From contig NC_079886.1 of NCBI RefSeq assembly GCF_029227915.1, positions 18,204,501 to 18,268,500 on the forward strand: a stretch of 64,000 bases of DNA, written 5' to 3'. This stretch comes from Hydractinia symbiolongicarpus. Its lineage: Eukaryota > Cnidaria > Hydrozoa > Anthoathecata > Hydractiniidae. This document shows, piece by piece, positions 60,643 through 64,000 of the stretch; positions within the stretch are counted from its first letter, which is position 1, and every line of letters begins with the position of its first letter. Under the pieces are notes generated by a model, which saw only the letters and a program-made list of their open reading frames with translations, was not told the origin of the DNA and searched no databases. The position numbers were made by a program, and so were the translations under genes.

Positions 60643-61920
60643 TCTTGCTTGGCAACGAGTAACCATATCAACCAATTTAATTAATTTTTGGCCTAATTTT
60701 GTATACCACCATATCCTCGTCAATTTGAAGCAGTGACAATTCCGCTCACTTCCATCTTCAAGTAAATGAAATGTTAAGAAGAGTATCGATACACAATTTC
60801 ATATCCATTGTGCTTGCGATTTATGAAATGTTGTAAAAATTACATTACAAGATCACGCTAAACGTGGTTCAAATCTGAGTTGTATGTAGTTTGTCTGCTT
60901 ACGCCATCAATACAAATCAACAAGACTGTTTGTTCACTAAAGGGAAATTTTCGTTCTGATTTAGTCACTTCGAAAAATACAAAGCATAATCTTGGCGTAA
61001 ACAAATTAATAAATAAATAATCAAAGGTAAATAAAGTGTGTGTTCATTTTCACGTAATTTGGTTAGTTTAAATCCGAAGTTGGTTGCATTTGAAATAACA
61101 CACAGTTCTGATGGCGAGTTTTTAATTGTATTTTCTTCAATTTTGGTAAGAATTATTGACTTCACACACACAGCAATTAAGTCCCTGAATTCCCTACTTC
61201 TTCTTACAGACACACCCTAGGCCGTCGCCTTATAAAGAAGCGATAGGCGAGTTTATGTACAGCTTATACATATTTTTCACAAATGTTCGTAAGTTTGTTT
61301 CGTGCGAATTGACTCGTGATCCTATGTAAACAGAACGGTCTGTTAGATATAATATTTTGTTCATAAAATAACGGTTCATATTATCTCCAATGGTGATAAC
61401 TTGTTAGTATAATCGGTTATAAAACGGACAAAGATCCAAATGAAATTGAGAAAGTGTCCTTAAAGAATTGTAAACAAACGTTGGAGAGTGGAAATATTTT
61501 CAAGTTTACAATAAATATATTCTCATATCACGGTGTGTACTGTCCGTTAGAAAAGTTGTTTATATATTAATCAAATAAATGTAGGCTTTAAAACCCCACC
61601 GTTTCGATAAAATAATTATATTAAATACGTTTCATGATATGCAAAAGTTTTTTCAATAATTTTAAGTTTCTTATCTTATCCTGACCCGACTTGTTTCCGA
61701 ATTAAAACTATTTTTATTGTAATATACGTGGAAGCCATGTGAGGTTTTGATAATGGGGTGTGAAGTAGAAGATAAATCAATCAATAATGCACTGCAGGAT
61801 ATGAGTTATGGGTGTTATATTTAGCATAACATAAAGTCTCGATCATTGACAATGTAAATACGATGAATTTTTAACTTACTAACTCTTGAAAGGAACTCTA
61901 GATAGAGAATTTTGTACGCA
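60643..61920. other. upstream region of the six-cysteine protein gene
   Basis: AT-rich, no gene. I see no convincing TATA box close to the start of the downstream gene. Confidence 0.4.
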
Positions 61921-62490
61921 ATGGACGCTATGAAATGTCTTATTTTTTTCGCTATGATTATGTATGTGTTTGGTGGAACGGACTATAAAAATGGCGGAAT
62001 CAAGTCGTTTTCATTAGAACGTCAACATCATGAAAAACCAAGAGCGTTGATGAAAATCACAAAGTTGAAGTATTTAGCCCAAACGTTTTTGGATATTTTA
62101 GCACGAAAAGCTCGTATGAAATTACCGGTTAATAAGAAAGAGCTTACCATTATGCGTTCATTCCTGAGTAGTATCGACTCCTTGAAATTGCAAGAAGAAG
62201 ACAACACTGGAAGTGCTTCTCTTGGCAATGGATTTTACCTTCGTAATATTCCTAGTAAAGATATATTGAAACGAAGTTACTACAAAACAAACAGAGAGAG
62301 CTTTAAATCACAAGATAACAGTATAAAATCTCGCTTCCGGATATCATCGTCCGTGCAGGAAAATAGGAAAAAGACGATCGCTAGCACACATTGTGAAGAG
62401 GGTGGTTTCACGTGCACAAATATTTGTTTGGGCGATAACTGCAAAGAAGTGTGCTATCAAGCGAAAGAACAAAATTGTTCAAACCTTTAA
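61921..62490 (+). CDS. secreted preproprotein with C-terminal six-cysteine module, 189 aa
   Basis: Single-exon frame. The start is the ATG at 61921 (MDAMKCLIFFAMIMYVFGG, a good signal peptide). The middle (about 22-150) is basic, with many K, R and S and no cysteines. An NRKK basic site precedes the final 32 residues, which hold six cysteines spaced C-x6-C-x3-C-x4-C-x3-C-x7-C (residues 158, 165, 169, 174, 178, 186). The layout of signal, basic propeptide, dibasic site and small disulfide-rich module suggests processing to a secreted peptide. I recognise no family; hormone, defence and venom roles all remain open. AATAAA lies at 62658-62663. Confidence 0.6.
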   Translation: MDAMKCLIFFAMIMYVFGGTDYKNGGIKSFSLERQHHEKPRALMKITKLKYLAQTFLDILARKARMKLPVNKKELTIMRSFLSSIDSLKLQEEDNTGSASLGNGFYLRNIPSKDILKRSYYKTNRESFKSQDNSIKSRFRISSSVQENRKKTIASTHCEEGGFTCTNICLGDNCKEVCYQAKEQNCSNL

Positions 62491-64000
62491 TAACTTTTAA
62501 ATAATTTTTTTGTTTTAATAGTCGGAATAATTTCCAGCACATACTGCGAAAGTGCTTTTGGAAACAAAATAAGTGCTCACAAAGTTCGAAAATAATAGGC
62601 ATTTTATTTTTCTCGACCCAATTTTTTAAGCACTTTCGTAACTAGATCTCACAAGATAATAAACGCACGAGTTAGAATTTTAAAAGTATAGCTAACTCTC
62701 AGAAACAATACTTGTCAATCTCTCTTAAATTTATGAACATAAGAAGTTATAAAGTTCTATGGAATTTGTTTTATCACAAATCCAACTGAATAACATGATC
62801 TTTTGATGGCTGCTTTGTTGCCAGAGGCCGAGTTTGTCCACCAATTGCGAATCAAAATCTGCGACAAAGAAGGTCAAATATTCACTACTCTGCCAAGAGC
62901 AAATCTGCTACGTTTTGTCTGTTGTTAGAGAAAAAGAGCTGTCCTTAGCGTTTTAGCCTGACATTTGCTGCTTTGATCGCAAAATCTCATTCTTTTTTAA
63001 TCTTATTACACTCGGTCGTTCTTGTTATATTTAAAGTAAGATTTTATAGTTAATCCTCTAGCGCAATCACATTCAGTAGACAAAAAACAACTTAACCCGG
63101 TTTTTAATTTTTATATCTATCGTTGCTTTTATACCTTCTGATTGCGTCAACTTTTTTTATTTCATTTGGACATGAAGCTATCTGATTGGATCATTTTTTT
63201 ATCGCTTGAACATGTAGCTGTCTGATTGGATCATTTGGTTGGTCTGTTATTTACCGGCATACTCTAAAAAAGCAGGATAAAGAAGAAATTTGACAGGATA
63301 TAGAGCTGGATTTCGGATCCAGACAAGATTTGTACTTTAGTTCGAATGGTTATTCTCCAAATAATTCTTTTGTTTCTTATGTAACGTTTTGTTCCTGTCC
63401 GTAAGGTCGGGTTTCCGCTTACAAAATGACACGCGTATCGTGCCGAAATCAGTTAACGTAATTGGGCAAGATTGATTCTTAGTCTGGTGTGTAGATACGT
63501 GAAAAAGTTGGATTACTTTGAATTTTTTGTCGTAGTACGCGTATAAAAAATTAAACAAAAAATAGGTAAGAATAGTATCTTTAAAACCAATCATTCAAAC
63601 CAAAAAATTCGTTGTGTTGCGATACGTTACACTTGAAATAAGGAATCGTTAAAAAATATATTTAAGTTTCGATCAGAACAGATTAAAACAAAAAATTTCA
63701 TCGACCAATGTTTTAGAAACCACAGATCCTCTATTTTGCGAAATGTAATTTTTGCGGATGACATTTTTCTGAAATTAGAGAAATTTATTTCGCGGACCTG
63801 AAGATGCATTAAATTTAGTAGCAGTAACTTAATAAAAACAAAATCAGAATTAATTTGCCAAATAGATTTTTTTCCTTAGGCTAAATCATTATAAATATTA
63901 AAGATTCCGCCTTCGCCGGCGGAAATCAATTATATCGAGCATCCAAAAAAATCATACCAGAGAAGCCATTCCCATACTCGGTATCCATAGGTTAAACAAT
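62491..64000. other. right flank, no recognised gene
   Basis: The 3' UTR of the six-cysteine gene, then AT-rich sequence. A 40-codon ATG frame at 62806-62928 reads like protein but stands alone. A short direct repeat (GAACATG/GGACATG...CTGATTGGATCATTT) occurs at about 63170-63237. A small stem TCCGCC...GGCGGA lies at about 63906-63923. Confidence 0.4.

Noticed and set aside
62806-62928. 40-codon ATG frame (MAALLPEAEFVHQLRIKICD...)
   Set aside because: Composition looks coding, but it stands alone downstream of another gene; could be a repeat fragment.
1-64000. CRISPR arrays, bacterial operons, tRNA and rRNA genes
   Set aside because: None seen. The window is eukaryotic and I found no convincing tRNA or rRNA sequence by eye; a tRNAscan or Rfam run could still find a small RNA.

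Overview
The window is animal nuclear DNA: very AT-rich, gene-poor, with GT-AG introns and a heavy load of decayed transposons. A Hedgehog-family domain, an ATF7IP-type protein, RTE-like LINE and Ty3-type remnants and many short inverted-repeat elements suggest a cnidarian, perhaps a medusozoan. The species call is inference; nothing in the window fixes it.

Layout. 1.7-5.1 kb, minus strand: a complete three-exon ATF7IP-like gene (442 aa) with a coiled coil, a glutamine run and a C-terminal fibronectin III domain. 5-22 kb: mostly non-coding, with dispersed repeats, MITE-like elements and a 22-bp minisatellite at 19.55-19.79 kb. 22.8-24.0 kb, minus strand: an unrecognised multi-exon gene for a small multi-pass membrane protein. 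29.8-31.3 kb, plus strand: a two-exon gene for a secreted protein that is only the N-terminal signalling (Hedge) domain of Hedgehog, with no Hint domain. 32.6-41.7 kb is transposon territory: a MITE, a pogo/Tigger transposase relic, a HIRAN-domain pseudogene cut by an RTE-like LINE, and a broken Ty3/gypsy element with 75-bp terminal repeats. 42-48 kb: more MITEs. 48.2-57 kb is a direct tandem segmental duplication. Copy B carries an intact two-exon gene for a secreted eight-cysteine peptide; copy A carries its pseudogene and is split by a 3-kb inverted-repeat transposon whose empty site is preserved in copy B. 61.9-62.5 kb, plus strand: a single-exon secreted preproprotein with a six-cysteine C-terminal module.

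The genes do not form an operon or obvious pathway. The most notable is the Hedge-only gene. Its single intron sits at the same codon boundary and phase as intron 1 of vertebrate Hedgehog genes, and its stop codon falls about where the Hint-encoding exon would begin. It keeps the zinc-site residues but lacks the N-terminal lipidation cysteine and most of the acidic calcium-site residues. It looks like a Hedgehog gene trimmed to a soluble ligand-like domain.
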